Below are positions 34,460-46,549 of a stretch of DNA of 64,000 bases, piece after piece. This stretch comes from Fagopyrum homotropicum (lineage: Eukaryota > Streptophyta > Magnoliopsida > Caryophyllales > Polygonaceae). The stretch is from positions 31,183,501-31,247,500 of the forward strand of contig BSWB01000004.1 of assembly GCA_033239125.1 (NCBI GenBank), in the 5' to 3' direction. A model generated the notes under the pieces. The model was given only the letters and a program-made list of their open reading frames with translations. It searched no databases and was not told the origin of the DNA. Each line of letters opens with the position of its first letter. Positions within the stretch are counted from its first letter, which is position 1. The translations under genes and the position numbers were made by a program.

Positions 34460-35094
34460 TATAGTAAAACACGAATAATAAAAATAAATACATAAATTTA
34501 ATCCCGTATTTGTCGAGTAGTGTAGTAGTAAAAATTAATAAATAACACACTTTATCATAAATTTTAATAATTGCATAAACATGTAAAGTGGTTGATGTTA
34601 TAAGAAGAAGAAAAAATAAGAGTATTTTTTACAAAAAAGAAACATAAATATTATAGAATTAAGCATGTTAACAGTACAATTATACAATAAGTATTATATT
34701 CTAAAAGTGTATCTTACCAATATTGATGATAAAAAAAACATTTTCAAAGGTTAATGACTCTAACTTTGTGCACCTTTCGAAGGAGACTTAAGCCGCTCAT
34801 TTGTTGAACCCGTTGACATGTAAAATATACTTGGTTTTCCACGAACCCTTCAACAACAATTGATCATCATAAAGGGTATATTGATTCAATATTTCTCCAA
34901 GAGAGTGTTAAAATGGTGTTCATCATCCAACACGTTCAAATTGAAGTTATTATTACAACGGGTGACTTTTTATGAATAAGACAATTTATCAAAATTGCTC
35001 CCGCACGAGCACACTGAACTTCAGAGTTCTTTGTCCTCACTCGACCACTGAAAAGAAGAATTTTTTTTGACATGGGTAGCAATCCATCCTTATA
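34460..35094. repeat. 1,730-bp tandem repeat, unit 3, right fragment
   Basis: Starts with the right TATAG duplication and runs in phase to the next unit start at AGTTAACC (35095). It completes unit 3. Confidence 0.92.
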
Positions 35095-35127
35095 AGTTAA
35101 CCATAAATCTCCATTCAAATGATGCAC
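34936..35127 (-). other. Short open frame in tandem repeat, copy 3, unknown
   Basis: Same 63-codon frame as the copies at 18462 and 20192, identical in residues to the second. Coding status is unsupported. Confidence 0.2.
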
Positions 35128-36125
35128 ATAACAATTTTACTAGGTGTTACCGCTTCTAACTCCAATTTGAACGTATTGGAAGATGAATCCGTTTTTAATG
35201 TTTATGGAGAAAATTTTGGATCAATATAATCTGTTTTGATGACCGAATAATGTTGAACGGGTATACTTGTAGAATTTATAGATTCTTTCTATCGTGATTG
35301 AAATATATTATAAGGTGTATACAAAAAACAAAAGCAATAATCATTATTGAAACTCTCAATTGATTTTACCAACCAACTAAATTAACTATAATATTTAATA
35401 ATCATATAATATCCAAGTGAATCAACCGATATATTCACTTGTGTCGGATTAATTATTCATTATCAATATTGTTAGATATTAAGTAACACATCAAAAGATT
35501 TATTAGTTTTTTTCCATAATATTCTTTAAATCACAAATATTTTATATAAAATATTTTTTATTCATTATTATTTACTAAGTAACTAAATAATATATTATAT
35601 TAATAACAATATATTGAATACAAAAAATAAATTTGGCCACCCTAGTTATTTTATTGTACCATAAATATTCTTCCGAAAATCTTCATTTTTATATATATTT
35701 TAAGATTTAATATACTATGCTAAATAATACACTCAAATAAAATATCATAAAACCAAGTCATCGAATAAAAGAAAACCGATTTCACTAATCCAATTTGTTA
35801 TATTTCAAAGAATTTTTCGATGTCAGCATCAAATTAGACGAAATCAACTATTTTGAATGCAAAATATCAATTATACATAACATAACATTATTAAAGTTTT
35901 TAACTAAATGATTTATTATATATGTTTTAAAATACTATTGCATTCAATTAAATGAATAAAAACCTAATTTTATCAATATGCTTAGATATTTTACGCAAAA
36001 CCCTTTTTGGTTAGATAACAAATTAAGATAGTTTCTTTACTTTTATCCAAAATTATGAAAACATCAAGGAAACTATACATACATCCAACCCATTTAATAA
36101 ATCCTATTGTCAAATACAATAGAAT
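35095..36125. repeat. 1,730-bp tandem repeat, unit 4, left fragment
   Basis: The first 1,031 bp of unit 4, cut at AGAAT by element E and resumed at 46228. Very close to the other units in sequence. Confidence 0.92.
36121..36125. repeat. Target-site duplication of element E, left copy (AGAAT)
   Basis: AGAAT before TGTAACGCC and again at 46228-46232. Intact units have one copy (CAATAGAATCAAC). Confidence 0.92.
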
Positions 36126-38996
36126 TGTAACGCCCCAATTTTTGGCGCGTTTGCGATATTTATTTATCCAGCTTTTATCGATACATTTTATTACCCGTAT
36201 TTAAACTATTATAAAATATCGTAAAATAAATTGCGCGGATGGTTTTGTATTTCAAAGTATATCTTGGGGAGTATATCTATATATAATTTCGATCCACATA
36301 TACTCCCTGCACCTTTATTTTGGGAAGGTTCAAAAAAATTTTCCGAATCCGAGAGAGTTCCGTTACGAATGCCTCGATAGGATTTATTTATTTATTTATT
36401 TTTTATTCTTTCTATTTCTTTTTTTTATTTATCCCTTCTCTCCTTCTTGATTGCGTGTCTCTCTCCCCCAATTCTGCACCAGTCTAGGCATCCTAGTTGT
36501 AGACCGTATGATTGCCTCCTGGTTAGCTAGCCCCGTCCAGCAGCCTACCGACCCTCAAAGCCTCCCCCTCTCTTTCAACCATCTTCTCCTTGGTCGAGCT
36601 AGAACCACCACCCGGCATCCTCTCCCTCTTACCTTTGGATTAGAGCAAGCCCTCTCCATCACAACTCTTCCCTTCTCAGCCTCTGTTCTCATCTTCACCC
36701 TCACGCAGCAACAACCTGATCGTTCTCTCCCTCCTCCTGGAATTGGAACACACATCTCCAGCCTCCTCTTGCAAGCCTCGCCGGATGGCCGCCTTCGCCT
36801 CACCCTTTCCGGATCCTCTGTCGAACCTTGCTTTGCCCTCCTCCCCTCTACCCGGCCCTCGCCGGAGCAGGAGGTTGGCGGCAATCCTTCTGGAACCACC
36901 AGGGAAGCCAGTGCAGCCCTCTTCCCCCTTCTTTTCTCCCTTCTCTGTTGCTTCCGTAGCAAGGACCACCGCCGTCGGAGATGAGGTTGCCCTGCTGCCG
37001 AAGCCTTCGCCGCCCGCCTGTGCGTTCGTCTTCGCCTCTGCCGGATGCCGCCGTCCCTGCTTGCTTCGTCTAGCCGAAGCCCATTGAGGGCCGCCGCCCC
37101 TGTCTCCTGCTCTCCCAGCGTGGTGGCGTCTTGAGGATTAAAGGAAGCCCTTTTTACAATTTCAATTGGCCCCCTTTCTTTATGTTTTATTACAATTGTT
37201 CCATATGTTTTGTGTTATTGCAGATTTTGGGCCACAGTTTTAGAAGTTACAAGTATGCCCTTTGCAGGAAATTATTTACACAATTTGACCCAGATTGGTG
37301 CTATACATATTATGCCCTTGCTGATTTTTATGGTGGTTTATGACCAACTCCTTTACTTTGCATAGTTTGTCCCGGAAAACGTTTTAACGAGTTTTTAACG
37401 TTGGTTTCGAAAACGAGTTTTACCTTGGGTTTGTGATGTTATACAATTTGCCCGGAATATATATTTACGGTTTTAACTTGGGTTTTAAAAGTGGAGTTTT
37501 TCCTTATATTTATATATGATAAGTATTCCGTTCAAATTTAGCGTTACGCTAAATTTGTTTAGTTTGGTGTTAGGTTCGGAAGCGCCCCGATAAAGGCCAA
37601 CAAATCCTTTCTCGACATTCGTAGATCATCTTCCGCCTTTGACCTCGTGTGAGTATCTCCTTCCTTGATCTTGTTATGTCTAGTATTAGTATCATGCTAG
37701 GTTGGATAATCTAGCATAACTTAGAGTGAATACCAAGTAGTGGTTGGACCTTAGGTGAGTTTTGAGGATTTATGATTATTGTAAGACTTGAGGTGTTGAT
37801 GTTATCTTGTGAGGTTTGAAAATTGGAGACTTGGAGTATATGATTGTTGAGTTTATGAGCTAGGATATGTGTAGCCTAACATGTTATTGTACCGTTGAGT
37901 TTGTTGGGATTAGGAGTTTGTTATCCTAGTATGTGCTATGGGTTATGATCCTGCGAGATCATAGGGTCTAGAAGTCTAAGGACTTCTAGCTTGTGTTGAG
38001 TGAGATGTGAGCATGAAAGATTTTAGGATGCGGTCCTAGAATGAGAGTCAAATGATCTCGAGTAGATCATTTGTGTAGAAGTCTTAGACTTCTGGAGTTG
38101 AGCGAGTTGTTGATATAGTTATCTTCTTGTGAGCAGGTTGTGGACTCCTCCCTAAGGAAGCGAGAGTGTTGTGAGTTGAGTGTGGTGACGAGGTAAGTCT
38201 CCGGACTTACTTAGCTCGTATTCCTTGTATTAGCATTGATGTGTGTTTGGTGGTGTGTGTTTATTCTTTATTGTTTATAACAACTAAACCGGAAATAGGA
38301 CCACCGACCTTTATATTATTTTGGCCCAAGTGTATGACAACGGGCGGTGACATCATCTGCCTAGCTCTTGCGAGAGTCTAGGAGGTTCTTGGCGACTAGC
38401 CCGTGCTGGTTAGACGGTCGGAGGCATCCGTACCGTTCCACGCCGGTAAGTAGGGATCGAGGCGGGACCACGGTGGTCTCGTGTCACAAACCTAAGTTGA
38501 ATTAGAACGGGATACGACCTAATAATAACAAAGATAATAAACCGGATTGATGTGCTTTTATGTACGTTGTATGTTTGTGATGAGATTACTTGTGTTTGTG
38601 CCTTTCACCTTGATTCTAATGCTTCGAATATTAGCTAACGGTTTTATACCGATTGTTGTAGATTGTCTTGCAGGTTAGGAATGCGGCCGAAAGATCCGGA
38701 AGAGTGGGCAGCCGGGGTTCCGTACATTTTAGGATGGGTTGGTTGGAGTCGAGTTTGAGTATTGTTTTTATTGTATGTTGGATGGCGTTTAGTCTTTGGG
38801 GTTGTATCTTCGGCTGAAGTCCTTTGTTGGATTCTTTCGGGTTTTTCTTTTCATTGCATAAAAATGTATTTCTGTTTTGGCCTTTATTTGTGCCATGTTG
38901 CAAGATCCGGTGAAATTGTTGTCAGGCTAAGGGTCGGGACCCATTGTGAGGTCCCAACCCGTAGCATCCCGAGTCCCGCGGATTCGGGGTGTTACA
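36126..38996 (+). repeat. Element E 5' LTR (2,871 bp)
   Basis: TGTAACGCCCC...GGGGTGTTACA. E2F-like TTTGGCGCG at 36141-36149, T-rich then C-rich tract near 36380-36480, and a GC-rich block (about 36480-37090) with a 177-codon plus-strand and a 135-codon minus-strand frame, both also open in the 3' copy but without known domains. Further on are CAAATTTAGCG-TTA-CGCTAAATTTG near 37532, the CTAGAAGTC/GACTTCTAG palindrome near 37970, the donor-like hairpin at 38193-38210 and an acceptor-like CAG ending at 38673. Confidence 0.93.
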
Positions 38997-39000
38997 AAAG

Positions 39001-39012
39001 TGGTATCAGAGC
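39001..39012 (+). other. Element E primer-binding site
   Basis: TGGTATCAGAGC, initiator tRNA-Met type, 4 bp after the LTR. Confidence 0.93.
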
Positions 39013-42000
39013 CCTAGGTTGACAACAATGGCACTCGCAATCTTCTAAAGGCCGAATAAGGAATAAACAGAACCCCACGGGTTCTGAGTTTTCGTTTTCA
39101 AAATTTACATGCATGAGTCGGGGTAGAATGTACGGACCACCACTCCTTCCGCGTATCTCGGAAGCTTAGTTTATTGGACTTAGTATATATATGTATATAG
39201 ATAGATATGGATATGAGGTTTGTAGCTATGCATGATGGAATGGATGTGTATCTTTGTGGATTGTAGTTGCACGATGGACATGACTTATGTGTATAGTTGT
39301 ATGTGTGGACTGTTATATGTTTTAGACCTTGTATTGATATGATGGCATGTTATATATGTATGTTAGTAGAGATATGGACATAGGAGTTATATAGTTATGT
39401 ATATGTAGATTTATACATATAGTAGCATATGGAGATATAAGACCTTTTAGTTGAGATGCTATTATGATATCATCGCCTAGACGACAACGTTTTGCATAGG
39501 ATAGCGTACATACGAGGAAGAATATGCTCAAGTATCGAGTTGAGAGCTACGTTCGGGCGAACACCTTGAAGTTCTTGTACTCCTTTAAGAGGATGTCGAA
39601 GAGGAGGAGTAGTGATGATGTAAACAAAGGGCAACCAAGTAAAAGAAAATTCGAGACAACTTAAGGAGGATCAAGATGGGAGTAATACAAGAAAAGGGAG
39701 CGACACTAAAGTGTAGAAGCGGTTCTAAAGAGGTCATGATCGAACGACGACGAGACCAAGAGAGAGAACGAACTTAAGTTCTCCGAGCAGAAGCGTGGAC
39801 AACTGAAGATGTAAACCGAGGAGGAGATGACTACGTTCTAGCAAGGTTAAGGTGGTGTTTCATCAAGATGCAAAGCTTTCCTTAGACGTTCCTAAGCCTT
39901 GGAGTTAAGATGAGTGAAGTGAACGAAACATGTGGGAAGGATTTAAAATACCGTATGTTAAACTTGCGAGGTACTAAGAAGTGAAGAGTAAAAATAAAAA
40001 AAATAAAAATAAAATAAAATAAATAAATAAAAATAAATAAAATAATACGAGGGTTACGAGGAGGACTACATGGAGGAAGTTCACATAGTAGAATTATCTT
40101 GTGGAGTCGATCGTTTTCCGTCAATGAGATGAGATTGAGCAACGCTAAGGAGGAAGTGTGTGAGGATGATGATCTTTGGAAGATGAAAGATGAAACAAGG
40201 AGCTTAGATCAAAAGACTTAAAGTTACCGACCCAGAAGAATGTGAGTGGATGCTAATTAATGATAGAATATTTGAGAAGTGGTTTTGCAAAACATCATGA
40301 AGAGCGGTTAAACCTATGAAGGTGAGTCGTATGACAAGAAAGAGTCGGGAAGGTATAGTTATCTTACAGAAGCGGGAGGAAGAGAGGAGCTTAATAGGAG
40401 CTAACGGAGTTGGAAGAAGAATGATATGAGCAAGTAAAGTTTAAGGTAGAATACCCCGAGAGGGTAGCCTTTAAGAGCAGGGTAACATGGAGGGTAGAAA
40501 GAATGGTGAGCCGTTGAACTTGGAGAAGGTCAGCTATAAGCTACTCGGTGACAACCAAGAACGCACCTGTGTGGGTTGTATACTAGTGTCTGTAGGAGCG
40601 AAGAGTAATTCAGAATGTGAGATCATGAAGAAGGGGAACAAGAACTAGAACATTTGTGGTGGTTGAATGTCAGTAATAGGAGGTGTATTAACAGAAGCAT
40701 AACCGTTTTAATCAAGTAACATCTTATCAATTCTAACAGGTGATGGTAACGTATCTTGTGGAGGGATTGTAATGATCTGGTACGACCTTTTTAGGTCATG
40801 GGGTGGTTGTATGGAGATATGACACGGATCAAGGTAAAGCAAATTGGAAGGACAAATAGGAAGATGAGTCTTCTATAGTTGTTGTGCGGAAAGGGGGTAT
40901 ATACAAGGAGAGGTAGGATATGTTTGTTCTAAGGTTATGGATGTCATGTTTTCACGAGCCAAGCTAAGTCAAGTTTTTTTGTGACTCGTGTGGCGAAGCC
41001 ATAGTGGCTATGACGTGAAACAATGAACCTAGATTAGGGCAACGATACAAGCTTAGAGTTTATGATGTTAGTGCTCGGTGAAGTAATGAGTGAATCTTTC
41101 AATGATTGTGGTTGGGGAATTTTGCCTAGCATTTTCCACGGGGCATACTGGTACGGTGGTGAAGTTGTGCATGGAATAACAAGAGATGCATAAGGTGACC
41201 AACAAGAGTAAGAGAAGACCGAAGTTTGAAATTTGATGTCGATATGAGATATACAAGAAGTACATGAAAGATTGAGGTTAGAGCCTCTACGTTTGGTTCG
41301 ACGTTACATAAGAAAATGAAGTAAGTTCTACACCTACTTGAAGAAAGGACGTCTATAGTGAAAACTGATGTGGGATGCGGAGAGCTCCTCCCATAGGTTG
41401 GGATGTCCGAGGAAGCGAAGGAGATTGTATCGGTTCATTATAAGGCATGAACGAGTCTTGTAGTTAAGACCTTTGTGACTGAACACATGCACAAGACCAA
41501 GATATGTTATTATCGCCATCTGTTTGAAGTGAGATGAGGGATTAAGTGAATTATTGTTTAACCAAGGCTTCAGGAGTCAGAGGACTCGAGCAAGTCTCTC
41601 GAGTTCAAGAGATGAAGGATCTCGGAAAGATGACGGTAAACATTGTAGCTAAAGATGGAACAATACACGTGTTTAAAGGACGTCACCCCAACCGATCGAG
41701 GTAGATCATTAGTATCATGACCACTTGTAAAGTGATAAGACAAGATTGCGTCGGTTATTACGATATGTGACGGGAAGAGAAAAGATGAAATCTGAGATAT
41801 CACGGATTTCAATACGTTAGAATGTGGAATTTTCCACAAAGGTCGAGCTTGATTTAATTCCGATGTCTAAGGCACCGTATGAAATAACACTTGTGCAGAG
41901 ACATGAGTTGTGAAAGCAAGTGAAGGAGGAATTGCAAGAGCTTAGTGATAAGATTTCATGAGAATTAGTGAAATGGTATGAAGAAGTTCAAATGTTATCT

Positions 42001-42090
42001 TGAACTCTTGATTTGTAGTTCATATTGGAATATATCTTAAACTCTTGGTTTGAAGTTTTTATGGAGAACACCGGTTTGCGAAAATAGAGG

Positions 42091-42330
42091 CGGTTAGTTC
42101 CGTTTGTACATTGATTACAGTGAGCCGAGCAAGATAACAATGAAGAACCAAGTATCCCTCACCACGGATAGGGGATCTACTCGACCGGTTGCAAGGATCG
42201 GTAGTCTCTTCTAAGATTAAGTTAAGATTAAGTTAAGATTTGATTGTCGCCGTTTGAGAATTCGAGACTCGGATATTGCAAATACGGCATTTTGGACCAA
42301 CCAGAGTCACTACGAGAGAGAAGTCGTAGG
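42091..42330 (+). pseudogene. Reverse transcriptase remnant (element E)
   Basis: RLYIDYSEPSKITMKN is readable, matching RLCIDYRELNKVTIKN of element C. A 1-bp insertion then shifts the frame; the DLLxQL block and the LRIRDSDIANTAFWTNQSHY stretch are found in other frames. Non-functional. Confidence 0.8.
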
Positions 42331-42898
42331 ACAAGTTGTCTCGGGACGGCAAACACCGAGAGATATGGAAGGAGTTACAAGTTATCTTAGAAGTGTTGAG
42401 CTTTACCTGATATGTGAAGGGAGAAGTTGTGTAACACCTTTTATGGCAACCTACTCCGGATGACAATGAAGTATTGAATGAGACAGAAATGGACAATCGA
42501 GTTGCGGAGAGTTAAAAAGAAGATTCATTGGTGCAACTGTTTTGATTTACCTTGAGGTATTATGGGTTTGAGCTGTACAAGTGATTGTTCAAGACAAAGT
42601 CTTGATTGAGTAGTGAGGAGTTATGTAACAGCAATAGCCTACGTGTCGTGTTAGTAGAAGTAGTATGGAGTAAAGCACATCCTTTGTTACTTGGAATTTC
42701 AACAAGAATTGAGGAACGTAACATCAAAGTTTGGTTTGGCAAGAACCGAAGCCAATGTTGTAAATTGGAAATTTGATATTCTTTGTTAGACAAATCAAAG
42801 AGAAACTTAATGGAAATGTTGTACTGAGAAAGACCCGAGAAGGAGGTTGAGTTTCCGATATATCGGACCTTTTTGAGATCTTAGCGCGAGTTGGAGAA

Positions 42899-43117
42899 GT
42901 GACTTATAAGTGGGCGTTACCACCAAGAGTAGTGGGTGTTCACCCGGTGTTTCATGTGTGTCAATCTAGAGAATACATACATGACTCGAGACATGTTGTC
43001 AATCGTGAGGTTCTAGTGGCAGACGAGGAACTAATGAGGCTAACTAGAAGACGGAAGGTAGTATCTTTGGATGAGTTTTACGTTGACCTAGTAGCATCGA
43101 TAGAATCAAAAGGTTAG
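42899..43117 (+). pseudogene. Integrase C-terminal/chromodomain remnant (element E)
   Basis: Reads YKWALPPRVVGVHPVFHV then CQSREYIHDSRHVVNREVLV, closely following YRLALPPRLEGIHPVFHV and QLREYIHDPRHVISHEDLV of element C. The chromodomain core is degraded. It ends with a TAG at 43115. Confidence 0.85.
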
Positions 43118-43317
43118 ACCTAGTTCTTCCCTTGGTTGAGTTACGTGCATATGTGATGGTATGTATAGTTGTGTAGTGTGCGGGAGTGTGTTATATGACC
43201 TGACATATCTTGCGATGGTAGTTTGAGTAGTTTTTGTATATAGATTAGAAGGTTTCAACCTTCTTAGCGTGAGAATTCATACCTCGGCCTTAAGGGACCG
43301 AAAAGTTCGACGTGTGG

Positions 43318-43355
43318 CAAGTTTCGGGACGAAACTTGTTTTTAGGGGGATCTGA
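43318..43355 (+). promoter_or_regulatory. Element E pre-PPT hairpin and polypurine tract
   Basis: CAAGTTTCG, loop GGA, CGAAACTTG at 43318-43338, then AGGGGGA immediately ahead of the LTR at 43356. Confidence 0.8.
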
Positions 43356-46227
43356 TGTAACGCCCCAATTTTTGGCGCGTTTGCGATATTTATTTATCCA
43401 GCTTTTATCGATACATTTTATTACCCGTATTTAAACTATTATAAAATATAGTAAAATAAATTGCACGGATGGTTTTGTATTTCAAAGTATATCTTGGGGA
43501 GTATATCTATATATAATTTCGATCCACATATACTCCCTGCACCTTTATTTTGGGAAGGTTCAAAAAAATTTTCCGAATCCGAGAGAGTTCCGTTACGAAT
43601 GCCTCGATAGGATTTATTTATTTATTTATTTTTTATTCTTTCTATTTCTTTTTTTTATTTATCCCTTCTCTCCTTCTTGATTGCGTGTCTCTCTCCCCCA
43701 ATTCTGCACCAGTCTAGGCATCCTAGTTGTAGACCGTATGATTGCCTCCTGGTTAGCTAGCCCCGTCCAGCAGCCTACCGACCCTCAAAGCCTCCCCCTC
43801 TCTTTCAACCATCTTCTCCTTGGTCGAGCTAGAACCACCACCCGGCATCCTCTCCCTCTTACCTTTGGATTAGAGCAAGCCCTCTCCATCACAACTCTTC
43901 CCTTCTCAGCCTCTGTTCTCATCTTCACCCTCACGCAGCAACAACCTGATCGTTCTCTCCCTCCTCCTGGAATTGGAACACACATCTCCAGCCTCCTCTT
44001 GCAAGCCTCGCCGGATGGCCGCCTTCGCCTCACCCTTTCCGGATCCTCTGTCGAACCTTGCTTTGCCCTCCTCCCCTCTACCCGGCCCTCGCCGGAGCAG
44101 GAGGTTGGCGGCAATCCTTCTGGAACCACCAGGGAAGCCAGTGCAGCCCTCTTCCCCCTTCTTTTCTCCCTTCTCTGTTGCTTCCGTAGCAAGGACCACC
44201 GCCGTCGGAGATGAGGTTGCCCTGCTGCCGAAGCCTTCGCCGCCCGCCTGTGCGTTCGTCTTCGCCTCTGCCGGATGCCGCCGTCCCTGCTTGCTTCGTC
44301 TAGCCGAAGCCCATTGAGGGCCGCCGCCCCTGTCTCCTGCTCTCCCAGCGTGGTGGCGTCTTGAGGATTAAAGGAAGCCCTTTTTACAATTTCAATTGGC
44401 CCCCTTTCTTTATGTTTTATTACAATTGTTCCATATGTTTTGTGTTATTGCAGATTTTGGGCCACAGTTTTAGAAGTTACAAGTATGCCCTTTGCAGGAA
44501 ATTATTTACACAATTTGACCCAGATTGGTGCTATACATATTATGCCCTTGCTGATTTTTATGGTGGTTTATGACCAACTCCTTTACTTTGCATAGTTTGT
44601 CCCGGAAAACGTTTTAACGAGTTTTTAACGTTGGTTTCGAAAATGAGTTTTACCTTGGGTTTGTGATGTTATACAATTTGCCCGGAATATATATTTACGG
44701 TTTTAACTTGGGTTTTAAAAGTGGAGTTTTTCCTTATATTTATATATGATAAGTATTCCGTTCAAATTTAGCGTTACGCTAAATTTGTTTAGTTTGGTGT
44801 TAGGTTCGGAAGCGCCCCGATAAAGGCCAACAAATCCTTTCTCGACATTCGTAGATCATCTTCCGCCTTTGACCTCGTGTGAGTATCTCCTTCCTTGATC
44901 TTGTTATGTCTAGTATTAGTATCATGCTAGGTTGGATAATCTAGCATAACTTAGAGTGAATACCAAGTAGTGGTTGGACCTTAGGTGAGTTTTGAGGATT
45001 TATGATTATTGTAAGACTTGAGGTGTTGATGTTATCTTGTGAGGTTTGAGAATTGGAGACTTGGAGTATATGATTGTTGAGTTTATGAGCTAGGATATGC
45101 GTAGCCTAACATGTTATTGTTACCGTTGAGTTTGTTGGGATTAGGAGTTTGTTATCCTAGTATGTGCTATGGGTTATGATCCTGCGAGATCATAGGGTCT
45201 AGAAGTCTAAGGACTTCTAGCTTGTGTTGAGTGAGATGTGAGCATGAAAGATTTTAGGATGCGGTCCTAGAATGAGAGTCAAATGATCTCGAGTAGATCA
45301 TTTGTGTAGAAGTCTTAGACTTCTGGAGTTGAGCGAGTTGTTGATATAGTTATCTTCTTGTGAGCAGGTTGTGGACTCCTCCCTAAGGAAGCGAGAGTGT
45401 TGTGAGTTGAGTGTGGTGACGAGGTAAGTCTCCGGACTTACTTAGCTCGTATTCCTTGTATTAGCATTGATGTGTGTTTGGTGGTGTGTGTTTATTCTTT
45501 ATTGTTTATAACAACTAAAACGGAAATAGGACCACCGACCTTTATATTATTTTGGCCCAAGTGTATGACAACGGGCGGTGACATCATCTGCCTAGCTCTT
45601 GCGAGAGTCTAGGAGGTTCTTGGCGACTAGCCCGTGCTGGTTAGACGGTCGGAGGCATCCGTACCGTTCCACGCCGGTAAGTAGGGACCGAGGCGGGACC
45701 ACGGTGGTCTCGTGTCACAAACCTAAGTTGAATTAGAACGGGATACGACCTAATAATAACAAAGATAATAAACCGGATTGATGTGCTTTTATGTACGTTG
45801 TATGTTTGTGATGAGATTACTTGTGTTTGTGCCTTTCACCTTGATTCTAATGCTTCGAATATTAGCTAACGGTTTTATACCGATTGTTGTAGATTGTCTT
45901 GCAGGTTAGGAATGCGGCCGAAAGATCCGGAAGAGTGGGCAGCCGGGGTTCCGTACATTTTAGGATGGGTTGGTTGGAGTCGAGTTTGAGTATTGTTTTT
46001 ATTGTATGTTGGATGGCGTTTAGTCTTTGGGGTTGTATCTTCGGCTGAAGTCCTTTGTTGGATTCTTTCGGGTTTTTCTTTTCATTGCATAAAAATGTAT
46101 TTCTGTTTTGGCCTTTATTTGTGCCATGTTGCAAGATCCGGTGAAATTGTTGTCAGGCTAAGGGTCGGGACCCATTGTGAGGTCCCAACCCGTAGCATCC
46201 CGAGTCCCGCGGATTCGGGGTGTTACA
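43356..46227 (+). repeat. Element E 3' LTR (2,872 bp)
   Basis: Matches the 5' LTR apart from about eight changes, such as CGTAAAATAAATTGCGCGG to AGTAAAATAAATTGCACGG near 43450 and one inserted T near 45121. E2F-like site at 43371-43379; donor-like hairpin at 45424-45441; acceptor-like CAG ending at 45904. Confidence 0.93.
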
Positions 46228-46549
46228 AGAATCAACAAAATTATATGAATATCCTTTTTTAAATTGATTGATCATCTCTTTATGAGGAATAGGATGTATA
46301 GTAAAACACGAATAATAAAAATAAATACATAAATTTAATCCCGTATTTGTCGAGTAGTGTAGTAGTAAAAATTAATAAATAACACACTTTATCATAAATT
46401 TTAATAATTGCATAAACATGTAAAGTGGTTGATGTTATAAGAAGAAGAAAAAATAAGAGTATTTTTTACAAAAAAGAAACATAAATATTATAGAATTAAG
46501 CATGTTAACAGTACAATTATACAATAAGTATTATATTCTAAAAGTGTAT
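46228..46549. repeat. 1,730-bp tandem repeat, unit 4, right visible fragment
   Basis: Begins with the right AGAAT duplication of E and runs in phase for another 317 bp, ending at AAAAGTGTAT where element F entered. The likely left target duplication of F is TGTAT (46545-46549); the right copy is outside the window. Confidence 0.9.

Larger units (their letters stand above)
38997..43355 (+). mobile_element. Element E internal region, decayed and non-coding
   Basis: 4,359 bp, purine-rich on the plus strand, closed in all frames beyond about 90 codons. It aligns through most of its length with element A (for example 39655-39760 with 1521-1620). An A-rich low-complexity insertion occupies about 39987-40045. 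RT fossil near 42091-42330, integrase C-terminal fossil at 42899-43117. No host gene fragment recognised. Confidence 0.78.
36126..46227 (+). mobile_element. Element E: complete non-autonomous Ty3/Gypsy LTR retrotransposon
   Basis: The best-bounded non-coding element: 10,102 bp, LTRs of 2,871 and 2,872 bp, PBS, PPT and perfect AGAAT duplications. About eight differences between the LTRs (near 0.3% by eye) show recent insertion. The internal 4.36 kb has no gag-pol frame, only RT and integrase C-terminal fossils, and is closest to element A. It therefore retains all cis-acting ends and must borrow its proteins. Confidence 0.93.
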
